Shown here one piece after another: positions 1-8,383 of a stretch of DNA of 64,000 nucleotides (its first letter is position 1; every line of letters starts with the position of its first letter). Under the pieces are notes generated by a model. It saw nothing but the letters and a program-made list of their open reading frames with translations. It searched no databases and had not been told where the DNA came from. The stretch comes from Thioclava sp. GXIMD4216 (GTDB taxonomy: Bacteria > Pseudomonadota > Alphaproteobacteria > Rhodobacterales > Rhodobacteraceae), in NCBI RefSeq assembly GCF_037949285.1, contig NZ_CP149926.1, positions 599,501-663,500 on the forward strand, in the 5' to 3' direction. A program made the translations under genes and the position numbers.

Positions 1-30
1 AAGATAGGTGCGGCCATTGGCAAGGCTCAT
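1..30 (-). CDS. Partial 5' end of a probable PLP-dependent aminotransferase
   Basis: Only the first ten codons are inside the window, reading leftward from an ATG at 30-28: MSLANGRTYL. A purine-rich ribosome site (GGGAGAC on the minus strand) precedes the ATG at normal distance. This N-terminus resembles the start of alanine/serine-glyoxylate aminotransferases of Rhodobacterales, which continue with a conserved AIPGPS stretch not visible here. The gene diverges from the ABC exporter at 217. The call rests on ten residues, so the family is a guess; that a gene starts here is more secure. Confidence 0.4.
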   Translation of the reverse strand, partial: MSLANGRTYL

Positions 31-216
31 TGGGTGTCTCCCTGTGGTTGACCTATCGGTAAAAACTCCATTTGGCAGGGTCAATCCGCAGCTTTGTGAC
101 GATACAAAGTAAAGCTCTGCCAGCCTGCACAACTGCCTGTTTCGCAGGCGAACTTGCATGGGGTGCAAGGGCTGGGCTAAAACCGCGCGACCGAGCCTTT
201 CCCGCAGGAGCGATAG

Positions 217-1959
217 ATGGCCAAACGAAATATCTATACCTCGCGCCATATGGTCGCCCGGATCTGGCGCGACTATCTGCGTCCGCATGTGGGGTGGATG
301 GCGATCGCCTTGCTGCTGATGGTGGTCGAAGGCTCGACGCTGGGGGCGCTGAGCTGGCTCTTGCAGCCATTGTTCGACAAGGTGTTCTCCGGCAAGGAGC
401 CGGGGCTGATCTACTGGGCGGGCGGTGCGGTTTTTGCGCTGTTCCTGATCCGTGCGGCCACCTCGATCGCCTCGAAGACGATCATGACGAAAATCTCGCA
501 ATCGACATCGACAGCGATGCAGGTCGATCTGGTGGGGCATGTGTTGCGGCTGGACCAGTCCTTTTTCCAGATCAATCCGCCCGGGGCGCTGATAGAGAGG
601 ATTCAGGGCGATACGCAGGCGGTGCAGAATATCTGGAAAGCCTTCATCACCGGTGCGGGGCGCGACGCGATCTCGCTTGTCGGTCTGATGGCCGTGGCTT
701 TGGGGGTGGATGTGGTCTGGACGCTGGTGGCGATGGTTGGCTTTCCGCTGCTCTTGGCTCCTGCGGTCATCGCGCAGCGCTATATCCGCCGCAAGACGAT
801 GCAGATGCGCGACAGTTCCAGCCAGCGCGCGACGCGGCTGGACGAGATGTTCCACGGTATCAACGCGGTCAAGCTGAACCGGATCGAGGACCAGCAGACA
901 GGACGTTTCCGTGTGCTGGTCAACCGGATCATGGGTCAGCAGATCAAGATGGCCGCGACCCGTGCGCTGATCCCTGCAATGGTGGATATCGTGACGGGGC
1001 TTGGCTTTTTTGCCGTGCTGGTGGTGGCGGGGCATGGCATCCTGTCGGGGCAGCGTACCGTGGGGGAGTTCATGTCCTTCTTCACCGCGATGACGCTGAC
1101 CTTCCAGCCGATCCGGCGACTGGCGGCGGGCACCGGTGAATGGCAGACCGCCGCGGCAAGCCTTGAGCGGATCTATACGCTGTTCGATCTGCACCCGACG
1201 GTGGCCGCGCCCCTGCATCCGGCACAGGTTCCGGCCTCGCTGGATATCACGGTGGAAAACGTGACGCTGTCCTATGGGGCAACGCAGGTTCTGCACGGGC
1301 TCAGCTTCACCGCCAAAGAGGGCCAGACCACGGCTTTGGTTGGCCCGTCCGGCGCAGGGAAAAGCACCGTTTTCGCGCTTCTGTCACGCTTGCTGGACCC
1401 TGACGGGGGGCAGATCCTGTTGGGGGGCGTAGATATCCGGACGCTGGATCTGGGCCAGTTGCGCCAGATGTTTTCGACCGTGGCGCAGGATGCGGCCCTG
1501 TTTGACGAGTCCATCCGCGAGAATGTGTTGCTGGGCAAGACGGTGAGCGACGAGCGTCTGCGTCAGGCGCTGGACGGGGCCTATGTCAGCGAGTTCACGC
1601 AGGACCTGCCCGAGGGGATAGACACGCCTGCCGGTCCGCGTGGTTCGGCTCTGTCGGGCGGGCAGCGCCAGCGGGTGGCGATTGCCCGCGCCATCCTGCG
1701 CGATGCGCCGATCCTGCTGCTGGACGAGGCGACCTCGGCGCTGGATACGGCGTCGGAGAAACGGGTGTCCGAAGCGCTGGAGAAGCTGTCTGTGGGGCGG
1801 ACGACGCTGGTGATTGCCCACCGGTTGTCCACCGTGCGCAATGCCGACAAGATCGTGGTGATCCGCGAAGGCCGTGTCGAGGATGAGGGGACGCATGAAG
1901 AGCTTCTGGCGCGCGGCGGCACCTATGCCGATCTCTGCGCGATGCAGTTGATCGAGTGA
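217..1959 (+). CDS. MsbA-like ABC exporter, fused membrane and ATPase domains
   Basis: A 580-residue half-transporter that should work as an inner-membrane homodimer exporting a lipid or other hydrophobic substrate. Residues about 20-320 are hydrophobic and fit six transmembrane helices. The C-terminal nucleotide-binding domain has Walker A GPSGAGKS (about 376-384), the ABC signature LSGGQRQR (about 477-484) and Walker B ILLLDEATSALD (about 498-509), followed by the switch histidine in VIAHRLST. Length and order match lipid A flippases of the MsbA type, but many type IV exporters share this plan, so the substrate is inferred. An AGGAG ribosome site stands just before the ATG. The next gene, ygfZ, starts 55 bases downstream on the same strand. 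Confidence 0.85.
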   Translation: MAKRNIYTSRHMVARIWRDYLRPHVGWMAIALLLMVVEGSTLGALSWLLQPLFDKVFSGKEPGLIYWAGGAVFALFLIRAATSIASKTIMTKISQSTSTAMQVDLVGHVLRLDQSFFQINPPGALIERIQGDTQAVQNIWKAFITGAGRDAISLVGLMAVALGVDVVWTLVAMVGFPLLLAPAVIAQRYIRRKTMQMRDSSSQRATRLDEMFHGINAVKLNRIEDQQTGRFRVLVNRIMGQQIKMAATRALIPAMVDIVTGLGFFAVLVVAGHGILSGQRTVGEFMSFFTAMTLTFQPIRRLAAGTGEWQTAAASLERIYTLFDLHPTVAAPLHPAQVPASLDITVENVTLSYGATQVLHGLSFTAKEGQTTALVGPSGAGKSTVFALLSRLLDPDGGQILLGGVDIRTLDLGQLRQMFSTVAQDAALFDESIRENVLLGKTVSDERLRQALDGAYVSEFTQDLPEGIDTPAGPRGSALSGGQRQRVAIARAILRDAPILLLDEATSALDTASEKRVSEALEKLSVGRTTLVIAHRLSTVRNADKIVVIREGRVEDEGTHEELLARGGTYADLCAMQLIE

Positions 1960-2014
1960 GCCCCCATAGACGCGTCTTCGTTGCGGGCCTATATCAGGCG
2001 CAAAGGAGACCATC

Positions 2015-2749
2015 ATGAGCCAGCGTCGTATCTACAAGATCAGCGGTCCCGATCGCGAGCATTTCCTGCAAGGGCTGGTCAGCAATGACGTGACACGCCT
2101 GAAGGACGGGCCGGTCTATGCCGCGCTGCTGACGCCGCAGGGGAAATATCTGGCCGATTTCCTGCTGGTGCCGTGGGGCGAGGAGATCCTGCTGGATATT
2201 GATGCGGGGCTGGCAGAGGCGACGGTCCGCCGCCTGATGATGTATAAGCTGCGCGCCAAGGCCGAGATCTCGGAGACGGACCTCAAGCTGTATCGCGGCA
2301 CCTCGGAGGTCAGGCCCGACGGGGCTGTGATGGACCCGCGTCATCCCGCGCTGGGCTGGCGGCTTTATGGCGAGACCGAGGGCGATGATGGCAGTGATTT
2401 CGACGCGATCCGCGTCGAGCATTGTATCCCCGAGACTGGGATCGAGCTGACGCCCGACACCTTCATTCTGGAAGCGGGGTTCGAGCGCCTGCATGGTGTG
2501 GATTTCCGCAAGGGCTGCTATGTGGGGCAGGAAGTGACCGCACGGATGAAGCACAAGACCGAGTTGCGTAAGGGGCTGGTGCGGGTCGCGATTACCGGGC
2601 ATGCCGCACCCGGAACCGAGATCCGCGCCGGAGAGAAGCCTGCGGGGGTCCTGTTTACCCAGTCCGGCGGGTATGCGATCGCCTATCTGCGGCTTGATCG
2701 CGCGGGCGCGCAGATGCGGGCGGGCGATGCGCTGGTCTCGTATGGTTGA
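2015..2749 (+). CDS. ygfZ: YgfZ/GcvT-type folate-binding protein
   Basis: A 244-residue member of the YgfZ family, folate-binding relatives of the glycine-cleavage T protein that help repair or mature iron-sulfur enzymes. The family signature KGCYVGQEVTARM is present at about residues 166-178, with the conserved cysteine. The N-terminus has the usual FLQGLVSNDV segment and the central LEAGFERLHGVDF region of the fold. The start at 2015 has an AAGGAGA ribosome site. Length is slightly short of typical YgfZ but the domain looks complete. Probably expressed with the upstream exporter, although the functions are not obviously linked. Confidence 0.85.
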   Translation: MSQRRIYKISGPDREHFLQGLVSNDVTRLKDGPVYAALLTPQGKYLADFLLVPWGEEILLDIDAGLAEATVRRLMMYKLRAKAEISETDLKLYRGTSEVRPDGAVMDPRHPALGWRLYGETEGDDGSDFDAIRVEHCIPETGIELTPDTFILEAGFERLHGVDFRKGCYVGQEVTARMKHKTELRKGLVRVAITGHAAPGTEIRAGEKPAGVLFTQSGGYAIAYLRLDRAGAQMRAGDALVSYG

Positions 2750-3058
2750 GTGTCTTGGGGGAAAGCGGACAGGTTTGCCGGATTTCCCCGTCACTTATCT
2801 GTGAGCCATGCGCCCGTTGCGTTCGGAACACAGCTCGGCGTTAATTGGTTAACGTGCGCCACAATGTGACCCTACTTATAAAAACTACTACATATTGTGT
2901 TCGATAGATAAAATTCTACCGTATTCACGGCTATTGCAACAAGGTATTCCCTGGGCGCATATCAGATATGATTTGCTGGCTGTATCGAATCGGAAGCTAA
3001 GCAGCCTACATGACCGTCACGCCCGGAAACGCAAGAGCAATAATACAAGGACGGAATA
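2750..3058. promoter_or_regulatory. Intergenic region with an inverted repeat CGTTAA-N4-TTAACG
   Basis: No gene is visible in these 309 bases. At 2839-2854 there is an inverted repeat with 6-base arms, CGTTAATTGGTTAACG, which could be an operator. The stretch after it is AT-rich compared with the genes on both sides and probably holds the promoter of the gene at 3059. Which protein binds the palindrome is unknown. Confidence 0.35.
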
Positions 3059-3379
3059 ATGCGCGATTTCGTGGATGGCTCCGCATTCAACTATGAACAA
3101 GGTCAACGCGCACGGAAGCTGTTTGCTGCCGTCGTTCTGGCAGCTCTGGATGATGCGATTGCCGACGATAAGAAATACGGAAATGGCCCAGAGCAGATTG
3201 CACGCTGGGCACGCTCGCGCGATGGCCGCGAGGTTCTGTCCTGTGCCGGTATCGACCCCAACGAACGGGTTGTCAGCGGCCTGATGGAATTCGTTTCCAA
3301 GGGCATTCGGACCTCTGTCGCTTTGTCGCGTGAGGAAAGCGAACGCCGTATGGCAGCCGAAGAAGCCGAGGCTGCCTGA
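3059..3379 (+). CDS. Small conserved cytoplasmic protein of Rhodobacterales type
   Basis: A 106-residue protein without signal peptide or membrane segments, rich in acidic and basic residues. It has a predicted helical N-terminal half (KLFAAVVLAALDDAIADDKK) and a central WARSRDGREVLSCAGIDP segment. I recognise it as a small protein conserved among Rhodobacterales, possibly the DUF6280 family, but I know of no function. It stands alone with its own AT-rich promoter region and a strong terminator directly behind it, so it is a monocistronic unit. An AAGGACGG ribosome site precedes the ATG. Confidence 0.7.
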   Translation: MRDFVDGSAFNYEQGQRARKLFAAVVLAALDDAIADDKKYGNGPEQIARWARSRDGREVLSCAGIDPNERVVSGLMEFVSKGIRTSVALSREESERRMAAEEAEAA

Positions 3380-3416
3380 TCTTCAGGCGGAGGTTCCGTC
3401 GCAAGATCGTCTCTTC

Positions 3417-3449
3417 AAAAGACCCCGGCGTTTGGCGTCGGGGTCTTTT
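3417..3449 (+). terminator. Rho-independent terminator
   Basis: Arms AAAAGACCCCGGCG and CGTCGGGGTCTTTT pair over 14 bases with one G-U wobble around a five-base loop, and the second arm ends in a T run. It terminates the small gene at 3059. Confidence 0.9.
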
Positions 3450-3539
3450 GTGTTTAAAACGCCCGCTATGTCCAAATGATGGCTTGAAACCTACGAGGCC
3501 GTCGCTAGCCTGTCTCTTCGGGAAGAGGATAGGCAGGTA

Positions 3540-4541
3540 ATGCAGGAAAAATCCAATCTGAAGGGCGCGCTTTACGGGCTGCTGGCGATGGCGATCTATG
3601 CGTCGCATGATGCGATCGTAAAAGGGTTGGGCGGCAAGTTCTCGGCGATCCAGATCGTCTTTGTGGCCGCCTTGCTGAGCTTTCCCATCCTGTCATTCAT
3701 CATGCTCAACGACAAAAAGGCGGGGCATCTGCGGCCAGCCTATCCGGGCTGGGTGATCCTGCGGTCTGTCTGTATGATCATTGCGGGGCTGACGGCGTTT
3801 TATGCCTTCTCGACGCTGCCGCTGGCGCAGGTCTATCCGATCCTCTTCGCGACACCGCTTCTGGTGACGATCCTGTCGATCCCGCTTCTGGGCGAGACGG
3901 TCCGGTTGCGGCGCTGGGTGGCGATTGCGGTCGGTCTTGCCGGTGTGCTGATCGTGGTGCGCCCCGGACAGGCGGATCTGGCACTGGGGCATCTGGCCGC
4001 CGTGCTCTCGGCCTTCTGTACGGCGCTGGCTTCGGTCATCGTGCGTAAGATCGGGACGCAGGAGCGTTCGATCGTTTTGCTGATCTACCCGATGATGGGC
4101 AATTTTCTGGCAATGGGCATGGCGCTGCCTTTCGTTTACGTGCCGATGGACATGACCGATTTCGCCCTGATGGGAACCATCGCGTTATTCGGGCTGACTG
4201 CAAGCTTCATCACCATTCTGGCCTATCGCGAGGGCGAGGCGGTGATTGTCGCGCCGATGCAATACAGCCAGATCATCTGGGCCGTGGTCTTCGGCTACCT
4301 GTTCTTCAGCGAGGGAATAAATCTGACGACCCTTGTCGGGGCGGGCGTCGTGATTGCCTCGGGCGTCTATATGGTCCTGCGCGAGAAAAGCGCGGGCACT
4401 TCACAGAACATGCCGGTGCTCAATACGCGCCACCGTCTGGAGATGCCCTATGCGCCCCGTTCGTCGCTTCTGGGGCGGCTGCTCAAGCGGCCCGTGACAC
4501 CGGGTCCAGGACGCGAGATGCGGGGTCGGGAAACAAAATGA
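3540..4541 (+). CDS. DMT-superfamily (EamA) transporter
   Basis: A 333-residue inner-membrane protein with about ten hydrophobic helices arranged as two EamA repeats (about residues 8-140 and 150-285). The first repeat ends with the typical [20 protein letters not shown] pattern, and the second has [18 protein letters not shown]. These proteins move small metabolites or amino-acid-like solutes; the substrate cannot be told here. The last 45 residues are hydrophilic and cytoplasmic and go beyond the usual length. A GGTAATG context marks the start. tRNA-Pro follows on the same strand. Confidence 0.85.
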   Translation: MQEKSNLKGALYGLLAMAIYASHDAIVKGLGGKFSAIQIVFVAALLSFPILSFIMLNDKKAGHLRPAYPGWVILRSVCMIIAGLTAFYAFSTLPLAQVYPILFATPLLVTILSIPLLGETVRLRRWVAIAVGLAGVLIVVRPGQADLALGHLAAVLSAFCTALASVIVRKIGTQERSIVLLIYPMMGNFLAMGMALPFVYVPMDMTDFALMGTIALFGLTASFITILAYREGEAVIVAPMQYSQIIWAVVFGYLFFSEGINLTTLVGAGVVIASGVYMVLREKSAGTSQNMPVLNTRHRLEMPYAPRSSLLGRLLKRPVTPGPGREMRGRETK

Positions 4542-4602
4542 AACGGCAGGCAGATTTCCTCTTGATCTTATGTCGTCGGAGCGATACATCCCCGCCCACG
4601 GT

Positions 4603-4679
4603 CGGAGCGTAGCGCAGCCTGGTAGCGCACCTGCTTCGGGAGCAGGGGGTCGGAGGTTCGAATCCTCTCGCTCCGACCA
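4603..4679 (+). tRNA. tRNA-Pro (anticodon CGG), CCA encoded
   Basis: A 77-base cloverleaf. Acceptor arms CGGAGCG and CGCTCCG pair fully. The anticodon stem CCTGC/GCAGG encloses the loop TTCGGGA, giving anticodon CGG. The T-loop GTTCGAATC and an encoded 3' CCA are present. Its 3' end faces the accessory stretch that begins immediately downstream. Confidence 0.97.
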
Positions 4680-4857
4680 TTTCCCGAAATTGTGGATTGC
4701 CACGATAGTCTTCCTGATTGGACACTATCTTTCATCACTTCTGGCAATCACTCAGGGCAGTGCCCTGATCCGGCGGGATCGATTTTTCTTCTTTTGCTGA
4801 AGCTACTCTGCCGATATGCACTGGTAGGCCGCTATCACCTCCCCACCTGCGCGCCCG

Positions 4858-5346
4858 TTATGCCGCCATCAACCGCTCGACATCGGCATCAAGCCGTTGC
4901 TTCTTGCGCTCCCAGTCAGGGGCAGCGGCGCTCAGTATCGCCCAGAACTCGGGGCCGTGGTTGTGGTGCTTGAGGTGGACCAGCTCGTGCAGGATGACGT
5001 AGTCGATGCATTCCTGCGGGGCCTTGATGAGATGCGGGTTCAGGACGATCTCGCCATGCGCGGCACAGCTTCCCCAGCGCTTCTCCATCTCCTGCATACG
5101 AAACGGCGGGCGGTCGTTGATCCATGAGAGCCTCTGCTCCCAGAATCCCAGCCTGCGATCACCCGTTTCCATGCCCGAGGCGTAGAAGGCCAGATATTCA
5201 CGGAAAGGTTCCGACGCCAGAAGCCAGATCTGCCGCGCCGTGGTGCGGAGCGGCCGAGCTGCTTCCGGCTTCTTGGCACTACAGGTTTTATGGATTGTTT
5301 TCTTATGAGTATTGGGTGGGGTCAAAATGTCCCACTGGTGGGACAT
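4858..5346 (-). pseudogene. YgjP-type (DUF45/M48) metallopeptidase, N-terminally truncated
   Basis: The 162-residue frame carries the C-terminal half of a YgjP-like zinc peptidase: RWGSC, the LNPHLIKAP stretch, the zinc motif HELVHLKHHNH (HExxH) and the following PDWERKK. Full family members have about 230 residues. Here the N-terminal 80-100 residues are missing and replaced by a lysine/threonine-rich stretch without family character (residues 1 to about 40). The apparent start codon lies inside a perfect inverted repeat at 5325-5348, which suggests a junction with foreign DNA. The catalytic half is intact, so a shortened protein could still be made, but I read it as a remnant. Confidence 0.6.
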
Positions 5347-5348
5347 TT
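5325..5348. repeat. Perfect 11-base inverted repeat, spacer 2
   Basis: Arms AAATGTCCCAC and GTGGGACATTT flank TG. It covers the apparent start of the truncated YgjP frame. It could be an operator or the footprint of a mobile element; there is no T run, so it is not a terminator. Confidence 0.6.
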
Positions 5349-5448
5349 CCGCATGACTGTGTGTTCAAACATGTGCCCGATCGGCGCATCCATTCCGGCG
5401 ACCAAGCCCCTACGGCCGAGCCGCCTAGTCAGTGGCAGATGGCACATC

Positions 5449-6663
5449 TTACGGCAGGCGCGCTCCGCGACCGCCCTTGCGCAGGACCTCTGACAGACGG
5501 CTTCTCGTGATCACGAGGGCGATCAGACCGGCGATCAGACCCCAGAACCCCGACCCGATCCCCCAGACCACGATCCCCGATGCCGTCACAAGGAAAGCGA
5601 TCATCGCCGCCTCACGATGCTCGGCATTGCTCAGCGCACCTGTCAGTCCATTGGTCAGTGCCGAGAGCAAGGCAAGCCCGGCCGTGGCAGAGATGAACTC
5701 CACTGGAAGAGACTGGATCAGACTGGCGACCGAGGGGCCGAGAAGGCCGAAGATGATATAGAAGATGCCGCAAAAGACACCGGCGACATAGCGTTTGGAG
5801 GGGTCCTTGTGGGCTTCGGGGCCAGTGCAGATGGCCGCGGTCAAGGCCGCCAGCGTGATCCCATGCGAGCCGAACGGCGCAAGGCCCACCGAGACGGCGC
5901 CCGTGGTCTGCAGGATCCCCGTGACGGGCGGCCGCGAATAGCCCGCTGCCTCGAGCACAGCCAGCCCCGGAATATTCTGGGAGGCCATGGCCACGACGAA
6001 GAGCGGGATTGCGATCCCGACAAGCGCCTCGGGCGACACGGTGGGCCAGGTCATGACCGGATGGACGATCGCGAGCTGCATGGTGTGGGTGTCCACCTCG
6101 CCCCCGATCAGACTTATCGCGAGACCGATCAGGAGGGCGCCGATCACCGCATAGGTCGGATAGAACCGCCGGCCAAGCAGAAAGACCACCGCCATGGGAA
6201 TGACAAGATGCGGGGTTTTCTGCATCGACCCGATCAGCTGCAAGCCGAACTGCAACAGGATCCCCGCCAGCATCGCCGCCGCGATCTGCGGGGGCATCTT
6301 CAACACAAACCGCTGAAATCCCGTCGAAAATCCCAAGGCAAGAATGAGCGCGCCGGTGACCAGAAAGGCAAAGATCGCCTCTTGATAGGAATAGATGCCC
6401 AGAGCACCGATCAGAAGGGCCGCCCCCGGTGTCGAGAAGGCGGTGATGATCGGAAGCCTGTAGCGCAGGCTCAGTATCAAACCGGCAATGCCGCTGCCAA
6501 GCGAGACCGCCCAGATCCATGTGGCCAGCTGCATATCACTCAGACCGGCCGTCTTGGCGGCCTGAAACACGATGACCAGAGGCCCGGCATAGGAGACGAT
6601 CACGGCCACCAGGCCAGCGGTGATCGCACTGAACGATGTATCTTCAAGGAGTTTCTGAAACAC
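5449..6663 (-). CDS. benE: BenE-family benzoate/proton symporter
   Basis: A 404-residue inner-membrane transporter with about twelve hydrophobic helices. The sequence follows BenE closely: the AITAGLVAVIVSYAGPLVIV opening, the AFSTPGAALL segment of the substrate region, and the GSHGITLAALTAAICTG stretch. BenE imports benzoate or related aromatic acids with protons. It starts 20 bases after the end of the PLP enzyme gene on the same strand, so the two form an operon, headed by the MocR-type regulator at 9790. No benzoate-degradation genes are in the window; with a PLP enzyme beside it, the natural substrate may be an amino-acid-related compound. Confidence 0.85.
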   Translation of the reverse strand: MFQKLLEDTSFSAITAGLVAVIVSYAGPLVIVFQAAKTAGLSDMQLATWIWAVSLGSGIAGLILSLRYRLPIITAFSTPGAALLIGALGIYSYQEAIFAFLVTGALILALGFSTGFQRFVLKMPPQIAAAMLAGILLQFGLQLIGSMQKTPHLVIPMAVVFLLGRRFYPTYAVIGALLIGLAISLIGGEVDTHTMQLAIVHPVMTWPTVSPEALVGIAIPLFVVAMASQNIPGLAVLEAAGYSRPPVTGILQTTGAVSVGLAPFGSHGITLAALTAAICTGPEAHKDPSKRYVAGVFCGIFYIIFGLLGPSVASLIQSLPVEFISATAGLALLSALTNGLTGALSNAEHREAAMIAFLVTASGIVVWGIGSGFWGLIAGLIALVITRSRLSEVLRKGGRGARLP

Positions 6664-6683
6664 GGGAAGTTGACCTTTTTAAC

Positions 6684-8288
6684 TCATTTGGGGGCATAGG
6701 GCATGGCGATCATGCGGCGCAGGCTGGAGATGTCCTTGAGACCATTGCCGGTACTGACGATTACGGCCTCGGACCGCGGCCCCAGCAGATCCTGTTCGCG
6801 CGCACGGATCGCGCCAGCGCAGGCCGCCGCGGCTGCGGGTTCGACCAGATAGCCGCAGCGTGCCATGAGACGCATGGCATCCAACACCTGATCGTCGGAT
6901 ACTTCGACATAGGCACCCGCGGTTCTGGTGACCGCATCAAGAGCCTTGAAGCGGTCTTGCGGCAGTTCCGCCTGCAGGCTGTCGGCAATGCTTGAAGCGC
7001 TTCGTCGTTCGACCTGATCAAACGGGATCTTCTGCCCCCAGGCGCGATAGAGAAAATTGCTTCCCGCGACCTGAACCCCGAAAATCCGGGGCATCGAGCC
7101 AATCCAGCCAAGCGCCAGCAGATCCGAGAAGCCCTTGTGCAGCCCACCGATGATCGAGCCGTCTCCGACACCGACGAAGACCGTCTCCGGGGCCCGCCAA
7201 GCCAATTGCTCGCAGATCTCGTAGGCCGCGGTCTTCTTGCCCTCTGTCATCAGCGGATTGATCGCCGTGCTGCGCAGATACCAACCGCGCTCCTGTGCCG
7301 CGTGCAGGCAGGCGGCGAACGCCATGTCATAGCTGCCCGCGACCGTGACAACCTCGGCCCCGTAGGCCCGAATGGAGAGAAGCTTTTCCGCAGGGGTCGT
7401 TTCGGGCACGTAGACGACAGCGTGCAACCCGGCATTTGCGGCCAGACAGGCCAACGCCGCGGCCGCGTTGCCCGTACTGGCAGTGGCGATGGTCCGATAC
7501 CCTGCCTCCCGCGCATGGGTGACCGCGATCGCGCTTGCACGATCCTTGAGCGATCCCGAAGGCTGGCTTGTGCCCAGCCCCGATATGCGACGTGTCCCGG
7601 ACGGTCCCCCGAAAGTCACCGATCCTTGGACATCGACCGCGATGATCTTGGCCGGATGGCCAACCTCGTGGAACCGCGACAGGCATCCCATCAAGGTGCC
7701 GGTCGTGCCCGCCCCGACGACGAGGTAATCGACCTCCGGGTAGGTCATCAGGATCTCGTTCGCGGTGGTGCGCGCGTGAATCTCGGGATTGGCGGGGTTG
7801 GCGTATTGGTTGGTCCAGACGAGCGCGGGATCGCGCGCCAGCGCGGTCTCGATATAGGCGATCCGGCTTCCTAGATAGCCGCCATTCGCGTCCCTTTCGG
7901 AGACGACGACAAGATTGCCGCCGAGCGCCCGGATCAACTCGAGGCTGTCTTTCGCGGCATTTGGGTCGACCACGCAGGTGAATTTGTACCCGCGGTTGGC
8001 ACAGACCATGGCCAAGGCAATACCCAGATTGCCCGAAGAGGATTCGATCACATGACCGCCGGGGCGCAACCGACCGGCCGCTTCGCAATTGGCCACCAGC
8101 GCAAGCGCCGTCTTCAACTTGATCGACCCGCCCGGGTTCGAGCCCTCGAACTTCACCACGACATTCAGATCCGGCCCGAAATCGATCTCGGCGAATTGCG
8201 TCGGGCTGATCAGGTTCCACAGGAACCCCGTATCGCCGATTTGCCGATCTTGTGAAAGCGAGCGCGTTGCAGCCGCTAGCATAGCCAC
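6684..8288 (-). CDS. Hybrid PLP enzyme: SbnA-like N-part joined to threonine-synthase-like C-part
   Basis: A 534-residue fold-type II PLP protein with two catalytic-lysine motifs. Residues 1-240 resemble the cysteine-synthase relative SbnA: NPGGSIK (Lys57), the ESSSGNLGIALA phosphate-binding stretch, and GGPSGTRRISGLGTS. At about residue 241 (near base 7568) the sequence switches to threonine-synthase character: PSGSLKDR (Lys248), ATASTGNAAAALA, AINPLMTEGKKT, GVGDGSIIGG and a C-terminal STGNGLKD. The SbnA part lacks its own C-terminal quarter and the ThrC part lacks its first 80-100 residues, so this looks like an in-frame joining of two neighbouring genes. The frame is otherwise intact. It sits between mocR and benE, same strand. 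Which half is active is unknown. Confidence 0.75.
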   Translation of the reverse strand: MAMLAAATRSLSQDRQIGDTGFLWNLISPTQFAEIDFGPDLNVVVKFEGSNPGGSIKLKTALALVANCEAAGRLRPGGHVIESSSGNLGIALAMVCANRGYKFTCVVDPNAAKDSLELIRALGGNLVVVSERDANGGYLGSRIAYIETALARDPALVWTNQYANPANPEIHARTTANEILMTYPEVDYLVVGAGTTGTLMGCLSRFHEVGHPAKIIAVDVQGSVTFGGPSGTRRISGLGTSQPSGSLKDRASAIAVTHAREAGYRTIATASTGNAAAALACLAANAGLHAVVYVPETTPAEKLLSIRAYGAEVVTVAGSYDMAFAACLHAAQERGWYLRSTAINPLMTEGKKTAAYEICEQLAWRAPETVFVGVGDGSIIGGLHKGFSDLLALGWIGSMPRIFGVQVAGSNFLYRAWGQKIPFDQVERRSASSIADSLQAELPQDRFKALDAVTRTAGAYVEVSDDQVLDAMRLMARCGYLVEPAAAAACAGAIRAREQDLLGPRSEAVIVSTGNGLKDISSLRRMIAMPYAPK

Positions 8289-8383
8289 CTCGTAGGATTG
8301 AAATTTTGCGCAGCCTATGCGTGTGCCAACTCAGCCAAAAGGGGCACAGAGGCCGATTTCGGAGAGACACAGACCCAGGGATT

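Noticed and set aside
72..1139. Long open frame overlapping the ABC exporter in another frame
   Set aside because: It follows from high GC codon structure of the real gene; no motifs, and the MsbA-like frame explains the DNA.
5617..6699. Long plus-strand frame opposite benE
   Set aside because: Low-complexity, arginine- and aspartate-rich translation typical of an antisense shadow; BenE on the minus strand is clear.
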